Below, piece after piece: positions 23,443 to 32,656 of a stretch of DNA of 64,000 nt. The DNA comes from Hofstenia miamia. Its lineage: Eukaryota; Xenacoelomorpha; Acoela. The translations under genes were made by a program, and so were the position numbers. The notes beneath the pieces are model-generated. The model was not told where the DNA came from. It did no database searches and saw nothing but the letters and a program-made list of their open reading frames with translations. The stretch lies in contig SCFE01000070.1 in assembly GCA_004352715.1 (NCBI GenBank), positions 1,859,249-1,923,248 on the forward strand, given 5' to 3'. Each line of letters begins with the position of its first letter. The stretch's first letter is position 1.

Positions 23443-24568
23443 TGTAACATCCTCCACCTGGCCCTTTTTGCACAGTGTATTATCGTTAGTAATTATCACT
23501 CAATAAATAGCAGGTGAGGATTTACTGATTTAATAGACTGCTAGACGTTTCCTCTTTATTTAACTGGTTAGGTTAACTGAGTACTAATCATCATTACTTA
23601 GGTGATGAAGCTGTGCAGTGTTTTCTCATCAATCATCTGTGGGCTACTACCTGAAGCCGATCTCAACACAACAGTTCCTCTCCTTCATTAACAACTGACC
23701 AAGTTCTCTGCACCATCTCAGCTCAATGGGAACTAATTATGTGTACCTTACTTTAGCTCAGTGTGTGTACTCATTTCAAGTTGTAACTGACTTAAACTCA
23801 ATTTTGTAAAGTGTTTGTTAGATTGAATAAGTAAAGCAACTGGGCATTGACACTAACTGCATTAAGTTAATATTAAAGTAGCCATTACCATAAAATTACT
23901 GGCTTTAACAATTATTTAATATATTGCAGTTTCCTACACTTACATTTAATAACAGTGCATGTAGAGTCATTTATTCAGTTGATTATTGTCAAGTCTCCTA
24001 CTATTAGTAATAAAGATATAATCCTAATGTTTGGCTATCCAGCCATTTCAAGCATCTGTTATAATGTACATGTAGTGATTGATAGTCAGACTAAGCAAGA
24101 ATCGAAAAACTCCTATCCATAACATAAGTGCTGTTTCATGACTGGCACAAGGACCCTTCGAATTGCTCCCATAATGGAATCCAGCCATTACTCGACACAA
24201 CTTGCTTAGCTGAACATTTTAATAAATATCAAACCAGATAAATGACGAAAAATGAAAATAAAATAAACTCCAAAGAATTTATTGTTCATCAAATTTCCTT
24301 TAAATTCTAAACTATTTATTTAAAAAGTTCTAAGTACCTGCCGATTTTAAATTTTGAATTAATCTTCTGCCATTATGGCTGTCAAATCTTACTTAATGGG
24401 CTCTGGTATTTTTCTCATAATGTACAATATTGTAACTTAGTTGCATAATACAAATGAATAAGATAATTAACTAAATTTTACAATCATTTTTTGATTATAT
24501 TTAATCACTGTTAATCTTTCAACGCTGATCTCTTTGGTTTGCAGCTTATTCTTTTGGGTGATGCCACA
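23443..24568 (-). repeat. Complete lineage I LTR (3' LTR of a minus-sense element)
   Basis: The segment is 1126 bp with termini TGTAACATCC and GATGCCACA on the plus strand. A polypurine tract (minus-strand GAGGAGGGCG) abuts its upper end, showing that it is a 3' LTR of an element lying at higher coordinates on the minus strand. It interrupts ORF3 of B. Confidence 0.85.
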
Positions 24569-25182
24569 CGCCCTCCTCAGCTTGCATTATGGACAGCACG
24601 TGTCACTCCGCATGCACGAGAGTAACTCCGCCTCAGTATGATTGAAGTAGCTTTTTGTAATCTGCCTTTTATCTCCTTCAATATGAGATCCTCATTTTGT
24701 TTCTCTATTATCCCCCAGTGATTTCTTCTCTTAACCTAATCCGGATTATTGCTTTTTCTTTTTTATCCATGTTGATCTCTAGTAGTTCCTCATATTCATT
24801 ATGAGGAATAAATTGGAATTCCGTTTTCTGTCCAACTTTCTTCTCTAAATCTCTTTTGTATTCAGGAAGTGAGGTTCAAAAGTCCACATTGCTATGTAAT
24901 TTTCCCTTCCTATGTTTGATTTTGAAGTTAAACTCATTAATGTATTTGATCCATCTTGATACAATTGATGATTTATCTCCTGAAAATTTTTTAAGCCATG
25001 CTAAACCACTATTATTGGTACTCACTCAAAACCTTTTCCCAATCAGAAAGTGTTGGAATGTCTTATTCTTTTGATTAACACAAGCATTTCTAATTTTGTT
25101 GATCCATAATTCTCTTTGCTCAGTTTTAATTTTCTGCTAAAAACTGAACCAGCATGTCTTTATCTTCTTTTATCCGTCCAAA
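24569..25182 (-). pseudogene. pol: RNase H fragment of a lineage I element
   Basis: The minus strand encodes remnants of NSGLAWLKKFSGDKSS, FKIKHRKGKLHSNVDF and the following connection seen in A and D1, all with stops. Next to the LTR lie a few tens of bases of ORF3 C-terminal plus PPT sequence, so most of pol and ORF3 is deleted here. Confidence 0.65.
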
Positions 25183-25383
25183 TGTAACATCCTCCACCTA
25201 GCTTATTACGCCGTGTCTGATTACTGATAATGAGTGCTCGGTAAATCGCGGGTGAGGTGTTACCAAATTGTTGAACCATCAGACCATCCTCTATTATTAA
25301 CTAGTTACATTAATCAAATAATTGAGTATTAACAATCACTGTTTAGGTGACAGAGAGGTATGATGTTTCCTCTTCAGTTCTTC
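25183..25383 (-). repeat. partial lineage I LTR
   Basis: It starts at TGTAACATCCTCCACC and stops after 201 bp, where a second LTR copy starts. It is the inverted counterpart of 1-197. Confidence 0.8.
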
Positions 25384-25837
25384 TGTAACATCCTCCACCT
25401 AGCTTATTACGCCGTGTCTAATCATGGTTAAGGAATGCTTGGTAAACTGCGGGTGAGGTGTTACCCATTTGTTGAACCATCAGACTTTTCTCTCTTATTA
25501 ACTAGTTATGTTAATTAATTGATCTAGTATTAACCATCACTGTTTAGGTGACTGGGCAGTATGATGTTTCCTCTTCAGTTGTTCCATGGGCTCCTGCCCG
25601 AAGCCGATCTCCACAACACAGCNTTGAATTAATCTTCTGCCAATATGGCTGTTCTGATGTAAGCGTAATTTTGCTTGTTACAATTTGTCAAATCTTTCTT
25701 AATCAGCTACAATATTTTTCTCATAATGTACAATATTGTAACTNATTTTACAATCATTTTTTGATTATATTTAATCACTGTTAATCTTTTGACGCTGATC
25801 TCTTTGGTTTGCAGCTTATTCTTTTGTTGATGCTACA
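25384..25837 (-). repeat. lineage I LTR, collapsed (3' LTR of element E)
   Basis: Both LTR termini are present (TGTAACATCC and GATGCTACA), but the middle is missing at the single n's 25623 and 25744. Those positions are assembly joins. The PPT of element E follows at 25838. Confidence 0.75.
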
Positions 25838-25935
25838 CGCCCTCCTCAGCTTGCATTATGGACAGCATGGGTCACTCCCCATGCACGAGAGTGTTGGCTT
25901 TTCTTATGAGTAACTCCGCCTCATTATCTTCCCAC
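25838..25935 (-). pseudogene. ORF3 C-terminal remnant plus PPT of element E
   Basis: The minus strand reads about twenty ORF3 end codons (EAELLIRKANTLVHGE, then TGA), like D1 near 32660-32740. The purine tract GAGGAGGGCG follows and abuts the LTR. Confidence 0.65.
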
Positions 25936-26632
25936 AGTTGTAGCATTTCACATCTCTTTTGCAGACCTTCTTTGTTTTCACGTCTCTGGCTTTTATTTTT
26001 ATCATTTTCTCCTGTTTGTCTGTTTCATAGGTTTTCATTGTATTCTTTGGTTTAACGTTGCTCCTCCATGTTGGTGTTTCTCTATGCCATGCTGCCTTCT
26101 CATTTATTCTTGCATTGTTTTCAATCATGGCTTGTATGTCCACTGCCTTTCTGATCATTTTCTCTAGTTTATCATCTATGTCACACTTGATTTCGAATTG
26201 TGCCCTTATGTTGTCAGCCATACCTTTACAAATGTGTGAGAAGAGGTCGTATTTTGAGTATCAGTTTTCTCTTGAGCTTAATGTGACTAGTCTCTCCACC
26301 TGTTGTATGTAATTGTGAATGTCGTCTGTCTTCTTCATTTTTGTTCCATTTAGAATTATCCTATATTGGTTTTTGAAACTTTCATTTACGTAATATTTGA
26401 TGAAATCACTGATTAGTAGTTCATAATCTGTCTTCATTTCTGGATCTAGCAGCAGGTAGTGCTGTGCTGCCAATCTCGTTAAGTATAGGGGGAATCTCGC
26501 TGCTGCTGAGTGTTGGCTTACTTTTCTTTCTGCCATAGTTAGTTCAAACATTTGAAGCCATTCTTCAAAGGTTGGGTTATACCCATCTACTCTACCATTG
26601 AATTTTGGTAGTGTGGCTTTGCAAGGGATCAT

Positions 26633-26679
26633 NNNNNNNNNNNNNNNNNNNNNNNNNNNNNNNNNNNNNNNNNNNNNNN
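26633..26679. other. assembly gap (47 N) with duplicated flanks
   Basis: Sequence at about 26460-26632 is repeated at about 26684-26862, which suggests an assembly join rather than real tandem duplication. Confidence 0.85.
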
Positions 26680-28335
26680 AGATAGTGCTGCGCTGCCACT
26701 CCCGTCAAGCATAGGGGGAATCTTGCTGCCACTGAGTGTGGCTTACTTTTCTCTCTGTTATAGTTAGTTCGAACATTTGAAGCCATTCTCTGAAGGTTGG
26801 GTTATACCCATCTACTCTACCATTGAATTTTGGTAGTGTGGCTTTGCAAGGGATCATATTGTTTCCCAATTCTTGGTTCAGTATTGAGTTACTGTATTTG
26901 GGTTTCATGTGTTTTGTTGTCCCTTCTTTGTTTCACAGCTGTGTAGTTATCGCTTTTGTGATCTCGTCTATAAATTTCTTTTTCTCCACCTCATTCTCAT
27001 CGTCCGAAGAATCTTCTTCTGATAATTGATCATTGGGTGGTGTTGCTTGTAGTTCAGGTGGTGTTGCTTGTAGTTCATGTTCCTTTCTGCCTACAACCTG
27101 GAAGTTGTGGGAGTGTATCTTCTCTTGTCGTTCTTCTTTGTTTAGCTGCAACAGTCTCAGTTTATCTTTTAGATGAGCTATTTCTTCTTGCCACAGATCC
27201 TTGTCTCTGATTAGGTGTTTGTTCTCTATTTCCAACAAGTTCTGTTGTGCTTGTGCTGGCTGTGGCTGTTCACTCTTGTTTGTTTCTAGTCGGATTATTT
27301 TGCTCCTTAGTTGCATTATCTCTGTGGCTTGTACATTGTTGTCTTGTATTAGCTGTAGGTTTGTTATCTCTAATACATTATTTTTCTCTTGCAAGAGCTG
27401 ATTCTGCTCTAAGAATCTACTGTTTGACTCTGTTAGTTGCTTCGTGAGTGTCTTAATCTCATTCTGAAATACTTCACTTTGTTCAATTAGTTTGGTGTCC
27501 ATGTCGACTTGGATGTTTCTAATTGTTCCCACACTCACTTGCTCAATATCTTCTATCCTCTTTGTTAGTAGGCATATTTCTTCTCGCAAGAGTTTTTTGG
27601 TTTCATTGTTTTTTCTCAAAATTTCCAAAATCTCTGGGGTTCCTGGTTCAGAAGAGGATTACTGTCTTACTGACTCTGGGGTTTGGGCTGCTTCAGTATT
27701 CCTTAGGTATGATGACGATCGTGTTGTCATGGGGGTGTTGGTTTTTGGTATTGTTTTCTTTGNATTTTTCTCTTGCAGGAGCTGATTCTGCTCTAAGAAT
27801 CTACTGTTTGACTCTGTTAGTTGCTTAGTGAGTGTCTTAATCTCATTCTGAAATACTTCGCTTTGTTCAATTAGTTTGGTGTCCATGTTGACTTGGATGT
27901 TTCTAATTGTTTCCACACTCACTTGCTCAATATCTTCTATCCTCTTTGTTAGTAGGCTTTTTTCTTCTTGCAAGAGTTTTTCGGTTTTGTTGTTTTTTCT
28001 CAAAATTTCCAAAATCTCTGGGGTTTCCGGTTCAGAAGAGGGTATGATGACGATCATGTTGTCATGGGGGTGTTGGTTTTTGGTATTGTTTTCTTTGCAC
28101 TTCTTCTCTTGTTACTTTTGTTATTCGTCATTATTTCTTAATGTCGTAGTGGCTTATCATCCTGGTTACAATCCAAGAGTCCAATTTGCACCTGTTGTGG
28201 TTAGGATTTTCTGCCTTTGCTGACTTTGTATTTTCGTTCACTGCTCTGTTGCTTCCTTTTTCCTTTTACTTTGAGTTCATTTCTGAGTTTTGAAAGAGTA
28301 TTGCTGTGTGTTTTCTCTCCATTGACTTTGTTCTT

Positions 28336-28352
28336 ATTTGTCATGGTCGCCA
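28336..28352 (-). promoter_or_regulatory. Primer-binding site of element E
   Basis: Minus-strand TGGCGACCATGACAAAT follows the LTR end directly. Its first 14 bases equal those of element A's PBS. Confidence 0.75.
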
Positions 28353-28498
28353 TGTAACATCCTCCACCTGGCCCTTTTTGCACAGTGTATTATTGTTAGT
28401 AATTATCACTCAATAAATGGCAGGTGAGGATTTACTGATTTAATAGACTGCTAGACATTTCCTCTTTATTTAACTGGTTAGGTTAACTGAGTACTAAT
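28353..28498 (-). repeat. partial lineage I LTR (5' LTR of E, truncated)
   Basis: The first 146 bp of a copy resembling 23443, cut where another LTR start appears at 28499. Confidence 0.75.
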
Positions 28499-28837
28499 GT
28501 AACATCCTCCACTTGGCCTATTTGCACAGCATATTATCATTAGTAACTATCACTCAAGTAAATGGCAGGTGAGGATTTACTGATTTAGTAAACTGCCAGA
28601 CATTTCCTCTTTACTAACAGGTTAGGTTAATTGAGTACTAATCATCATTGTTTAGATGACAAAGCTGTGTGAAGTTTCCTTGTTGACTCATCTGTGGACT
28701 ACTGCCTGACGCCGATCTCCACAGCACAGTTCCTCTCTTCCATGAACAGTTGACCAATTCCACTGCACCATCTCAGCTCAATGGGAACTAATTATGTGTA
28801 CCCTCCATTAGCTCAGTGCATGTACTCATGTCAAGAT
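28499..28837 (-). repeat. partial lineage I LTR
   Basis: It starts TGTAACATCCTCCACTTGG and runs to about 28837, where a short shared TGTAACT stretch joins it to an integrase fragment. Confidence 0.7.
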
Positions 28838-29017
28838 GTAACTGTTCTATTATTGCTAGCTTCTACATACATTAATCAATTTCTATTTATCTTCCACTTG
28901 TACCACTTGTAGTATCCTGCTGTTAATTTTGATAGTGTTGTTCAGGGTTCTCTTATCATTTTGATAATTTCACTGAGGATTATATTGTCTCTCTGTTTTT
29001 CCACTATTTCCTGTTCA
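28838..29017 (-). pseudogene. pol: integrase N-terminal fragment, duplicate of D1 sequence
   Basis: Nearly identical to 37781-37960, the start of integrase in D1 on the minus strand. It forms the left part of the 1.25-kb duplicated block. Confidence 0.75.
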
Positions 29018-29527
29018 TGTAACATCCTCCACCTGCCCTATTTGCACCATGCATTATTGTTAATAACTACCATGCAGTAAATTGTGGGTGAGGAGTTACT
29101 ATATTAATGAATTGCCAATCTTTTCCCCTCTACTTAACTAGCTAGGTTAATCAAGTACTAATCATCACTATTTAGGTGATGAAGCTGTGTGACGTTTCCT
29201 CTTTAAGTCATCTGTGGGGTACTGCCTGAAGCTGATCTCCACATCACAGTTCCTCTCCTTCATGAACAATTGACCAAATCCACTGCACCATCTCAGCTCA
29301 ATGAGGACTAATTATGTGTACCTTACTTTAGCTCAGTGTGTGTACTCATTTCAAGTTGTAACTGACTCAAACTCAATTTTGTAAAGTGTTTGTTAGATTG
29401 AATAAGTAAAGCAACTTGGCGTTGCCACTAACTGCAGTTATTTAATATTAAAGTAGACATTACCATAAAATTACTGGCTTTAGAAATTTAATTAATAAAT
29501 TGCAGTTTCCTACACCTATATTTATAT
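29018..29527 (-). repeat. partial lineage I LTR
   Basis: It matches 23443-23945. Beyond this the LTR sequence reverses direction (29532-29599). Confidence 0.8.
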
Positions 29528-29531
29528 TTTA

Positions 29532-29599
29532 GTAATAGTAGGAGACTTGACTATAATTGACCAAATAAATGACTTTACATGTATTGTTATTAAATGTAG
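29532..29599 (+). repeat. inverted piece of the lineage I LTR
   Basis: Reverse complement of about 23941-24008 placed directly after the same LTR in forward direction, giving a fold-back junction. The duplicate lies at 38475-38542. Confidence 0.7.
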
Positions 29600-29601
29600 C
29601 A

Positions 29602-29725
29602 CAGAAAGTTGTCTCTGTGCATAGTCATCTGAGCTCTGCTCCCACTCAGAGAGTTGTCTCTGAGTGTAGTCACAGGAAGTCTGCTCTGGAGGAGAGAGTT
29701 GTCTCCCCTCATAGTCATGGCTGCT
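29602..29725 (+). repeat. 45-bp tandem repeat, 2.75 units
   Basis: Units 29602-29646, 29647-29691 and 29692-29725 share a CAGAGAGTTGTCTCTG core. The 45-nt period keeps the frame, and one frame reads a repeated VVS-x2-SH pattern. No similarity to the LTRs or element genes was noticed. It is duplicated at 38545-38668. Confidence 0.75.
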
Positions 29726-29929
29726 ATGGGTGTCTTCTGCTAGGCACTCTCGCTTTCAGGAATTGCCCTCATCTGATCTTCTCAGCGTCATTGATTGCCT
29801 CATTTCATCTCGTGGGTTGATTTGTCTTCATACTCAGCATCTTGCTGGAGGTTGGTTCTCTGTTCATTTCATAGTTACTAAACAAAGATATGAGATTAAG
29901 GTCCCATTCCTTAGTATCTAAATGCTGAT
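29726..29929. other. unassigned sequence before an ORF3 fragment
   Basis: No gene or known repeat was recognised. It is present in both copies of the duplicated block. Confidence 0.4.
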
Positions 29930-31152
29930 TATGAACAAATCTTAACAATTGAGCCACACCTGGAAGAATTTGCAGAAAAACCAGCAATAGTTGATAGAAT
30001 TGTTGAGCCCAACAGCAACAATGATATCTTAGGTCTCATGAAATGGTGCCTCACCAAAATGCTAACTAAGGAAGAACTGGTCCTTCTACTATCACCAGGG
30101 CGACAACTGGCCTTGGACATAGAACGTACCACAGCCTGCCTTCACCTTTCTACTGCTCAAATTGAAAATCTACAGAGCTGAGGACTCCACAGCACTTTTG
30201 GGACTCTATCAAGGATGCCAAAATAAACTACCCTGTCACAATCAGATCAGCCTCCCTTTGGAGCATGTCCAGCTTTGCCCAGTTGGAAAACAACATCAAG
30301 AAAAATAACCTTCTCTGCATACCACTGCCTTGCTTAATGACACCACTGATTCTACCATCATGGAGAGTATGCCATGGAAAGAAGAAAGTTTCTGCCCATC
30401 TCAGTGACCATCTTAATTACGTCTCAACTGCATCTGAAGTCAACTGAGCCATGCAAACAAAGTAGTACAAAGAAGCCCATGATGCATTGATGGAAGGCTG
30501 TAACTCTGAGTGCATGTATATCAATGGGAAGCTGACTATCAAAGATATCTTTCAGAAGGGCCAGCCTATCTCTACCCAGTTAGAAAAAATCCACCAAAAC
30601 ATTAACTCACTTGACCCTTGTGTCGTCATTTTATTCCAAGCCAGAGGTGACCTGATGTGGGCCAATAAAGCAGAGATAATAACCTGATACTACGATGTCA
30701 CCAAGCATATTGAGATCATTACCATGTTGTGCACCAGCATTACAGACCCCAAAGAGATGATGCGTATGGGATCTCTCAGAGAAGTCTTCCTTCACTTTTA
30801 TCCTGATACCAAAATTAGCGTGGATGATGCGCATACCTAGGACACTGACGGCTTGATGATGCTTCTTATCACCCTCAAGGGCCTCTGCCTGTATGAGCGT
30901 ATTTATTACACTTTCACCTGGAGGTTGAACATACTAAAATGAAATTGTCCTATCAGTTTGAGGCTACCAGAGCTCAAGTATTTCCGATTACACAGTGAAA
31001 CCATCACTCAATGGGAGGCATTAATGCAGGTCACTAGGCGGCCTTGCTATGCAGAAGTCTCATCTTGGGACAATGTATTGGCCAAAGAAATGATTGAAGA
31101 AGCCCAAAAGTTGTTGTGTGGTCCTACAGTCCAACTGTTACCACAGCCTTAA
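29930..31152 (+). pseudogene. ORF3 C-terminal part, element B type
   Basis: It begins at the equivalent of codon 625 of ORF3 in C. Blocks shared with C are LGLMKWCLTKMLTKEELVLL near 30030, a SPGRQLALDIE block near 30095, an INYPVTI-like block near 30225, and KITxDIF near 30540. It ends QLLPQP then TAA at 31150-31152, five bases before a PPT. Several stops and frameshifts make it dead. It may be the distal half of element B. Confidence 0.75.
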
Positions 31153-31156
31153 CCAT

Positions 31157-31167
31157 GCAATGGGGGG
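31157..31167 (+). promoter_or_regulatory. polypurine tract
   Basis: GCAATGGGGGG directly before the LTR start TGTAGAG. This is the plus-strand primer position for reverse transcription. Confidence 0.75.
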
Positions 31168-31920
31168 TGTAGAGTCACTCAGGGCCTTTGTTTTATTTTT
31201 ATTCAATTTTAGGCACTCTACAATTGATTTAGTGCTATTTAGTTTAGTGATTTTATTAATTTGCGATCTTTTCAAACTTAAGATTTGAATTTAGTAATTG
31301 TCCCCTCAAGCTTTATATTACATGTAATTGCTCAGTTAATTTGTGAGGGAAACAACTTAACTTTTGTAAAACGGTAAATATTTACCTTTTCTTGTAATAA
31401 ATAGGGAACACAATGTAATCAAACATCAAATAAATTTCGTTCTCACTGGATAACATTTGCACTTTATTATTTTTATCATTACTAACCCTTTTTAGCTTTG
31501 GTATGAATTTTATAAAAATGAAATTGTAAGATCCGGCAATAATGTGGGAGGAACTCTGCTGTGTCTGGGGCGATAACTTGCTCCATGACAGATGTGAGCC
31601 CATATTTTGGTTGCTTTAGGCTACATATAGGCATAGGCAATAAAAGAACTACTACATCTATTGATCATACATGCACAAACTATCACACAATCCGAATATA
31701 CTATGCTGTTGGCATACATGAATACATGGTAACTACACATTATTTAATATCTTTATTACATGAGCTGAGAAGATAAACAGTGAGATAAATTGTTTTTGTT
31801 GAGCTAGAAATTACAACTTGAGACACATGATTAGCACCTTGGATTGTAAGGATGGATTCTAAAGACTTGGCTTTGGTGAGATGCTGTGGGAATTGGTTGC
31901 TACTTTAATTGTCTTGGAAT
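31168..31920 (+). repeat. lineage II 3' LTR, truncated
   Basis: It starts TGTAGAGTCACTC, shares its course with 45695-46503, and carries an AATAAA at 31639-31644. At about 31920 it runs into a lineage I LTR (end of D1), so its end is lost. Confidence 0.75.
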
Positions 31921-32642
31921 TAGCTATTACTGAAATATATTGGCTTTAATAATCAGATTAATATCTGGCAGCTTCCTAACCTACATTTACTAATTAGTAC
32001 ATGCTTGGTCACTCTATCAATCATGTTATAGTCAATAATTTGGTTCTAAAATGGTATAGATATAATTCCTAGTTTTCAGTCATCCAACCATATTTCAAAT
32101 CTATTATTTTAAATACATGTACTAAATGATCAGTAGTCAACTAAACAAGAGAAAACCCCTATACCTAACATAAGTGCACTTTTATGATCTGGCACAAAGA
32201 CCCTAGAATCAATCTCATGATGGATCCAGACCACTACTAAACACAACTTGTTTAGCTTGACATTGTATTAAATAATCAAACCATACCAATAGAAAAGTGT
32301 AAGAATTCTGAATATAATTCTTTATCAATTGCTTCCAGTGTTTCAAATCTATTTATAGTAATTTTGGAAAAGTACCTGTTGATTTCAAATTTAAACTCTT
32401 CATCTGCCAATATGGTGGTGAAAAATAATGGAAGTGATTTCGCCCCTTCAGTTTTGCCAAAAGTATTATTATTGACAGATACTAATCTCTCATAGTTGAC
32501 ACTTATTTTTGCTTGTTTGCATAATACAAATTAATCTAAACTTATTGTATAATTTTACAATATTTCTAATCATAATTCTTCTTTGATCTTATTCTCTTGA
32601 TGATTTGATGTTAGCAGGTTAATTGATTTGGATGATGCTAGA
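31921..32642 (-). repeat. 3' LTR of D1, truncated
   Basis: It aligns with 43990-44723 of the 5' LTR. The outer 400 bp are missing at the junction with the lineage II LTR. Confidence 0.8.
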
Positions 32643-32656
32643 TGCCCTCCTCAGCT
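32643..32656 (-). promoter_or_regulatory. polypurine tract of D1
   Basis: Minus-strand GCTGAGGAGGGCA immediately before the LTR start. The same tract precedes the LTRs at 24568 and 25837. Confidence 0.7.

Larger units (their letters stand above)
25904..28352 (-). pseudogene. gag: gag of element E, truncated in the zinc knuckle
   Basis: The minus strand starts with a basic leader ORF (28350-28201). A long coiled coil follows (27628-26933, and again 28057-27767), then an acidic EEDSSDDENEVEKKK patch. The lineage I core comes next, with LPKFNGRVDGYNPTF present twice around the 26633 gap, and finally a capsid C-terminal part (26221-25904). The CCHC motif breaks off after CYNCGK. The duplicated coiled coil and core lie exactly at the n at 27763 and the gap at 26633, so they are probably uncollapsed alleles. 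Confidence 0.8.
25384..28498 (-). mobile_element. Element E: internal-deletion derivative with gag only
   Basis: On the minus strand: LTR start at 28498-28353, PBS, gag, then a direct jump from the zinc knuckle into the last codons of ORF3, PPT and 3' LTR. Protease, RT, integrase and most of ORF3 are absent. Two tandem-looking duplications inside gag lie at assembly joins. Confidence 0.7.
28820..30067. repeat. 1.25-kb duplicated block, copy 1
   Basis: Colinear with 37764-39010, with only a few differences seen. The second copy ends at the single n at 39011. It is either a very recent duplication or an assembly artefact. Confidence 0.8.

Noticed and set aside
28336-28383. ATG spanning the LTR/PBS border as a designed gag start
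   Set aside because: Any LTR ending in CA followed by TGG creates ATGG. In A, C and D1 the resulting frame closes within about 20 codons.
29569-29820. 83-codon ORF over the 45-bp repeats as a real protein (identical at 38512-38763)
   Set aside because: It is identical only because the whole block is duplicated, and it has no independent support as coding.
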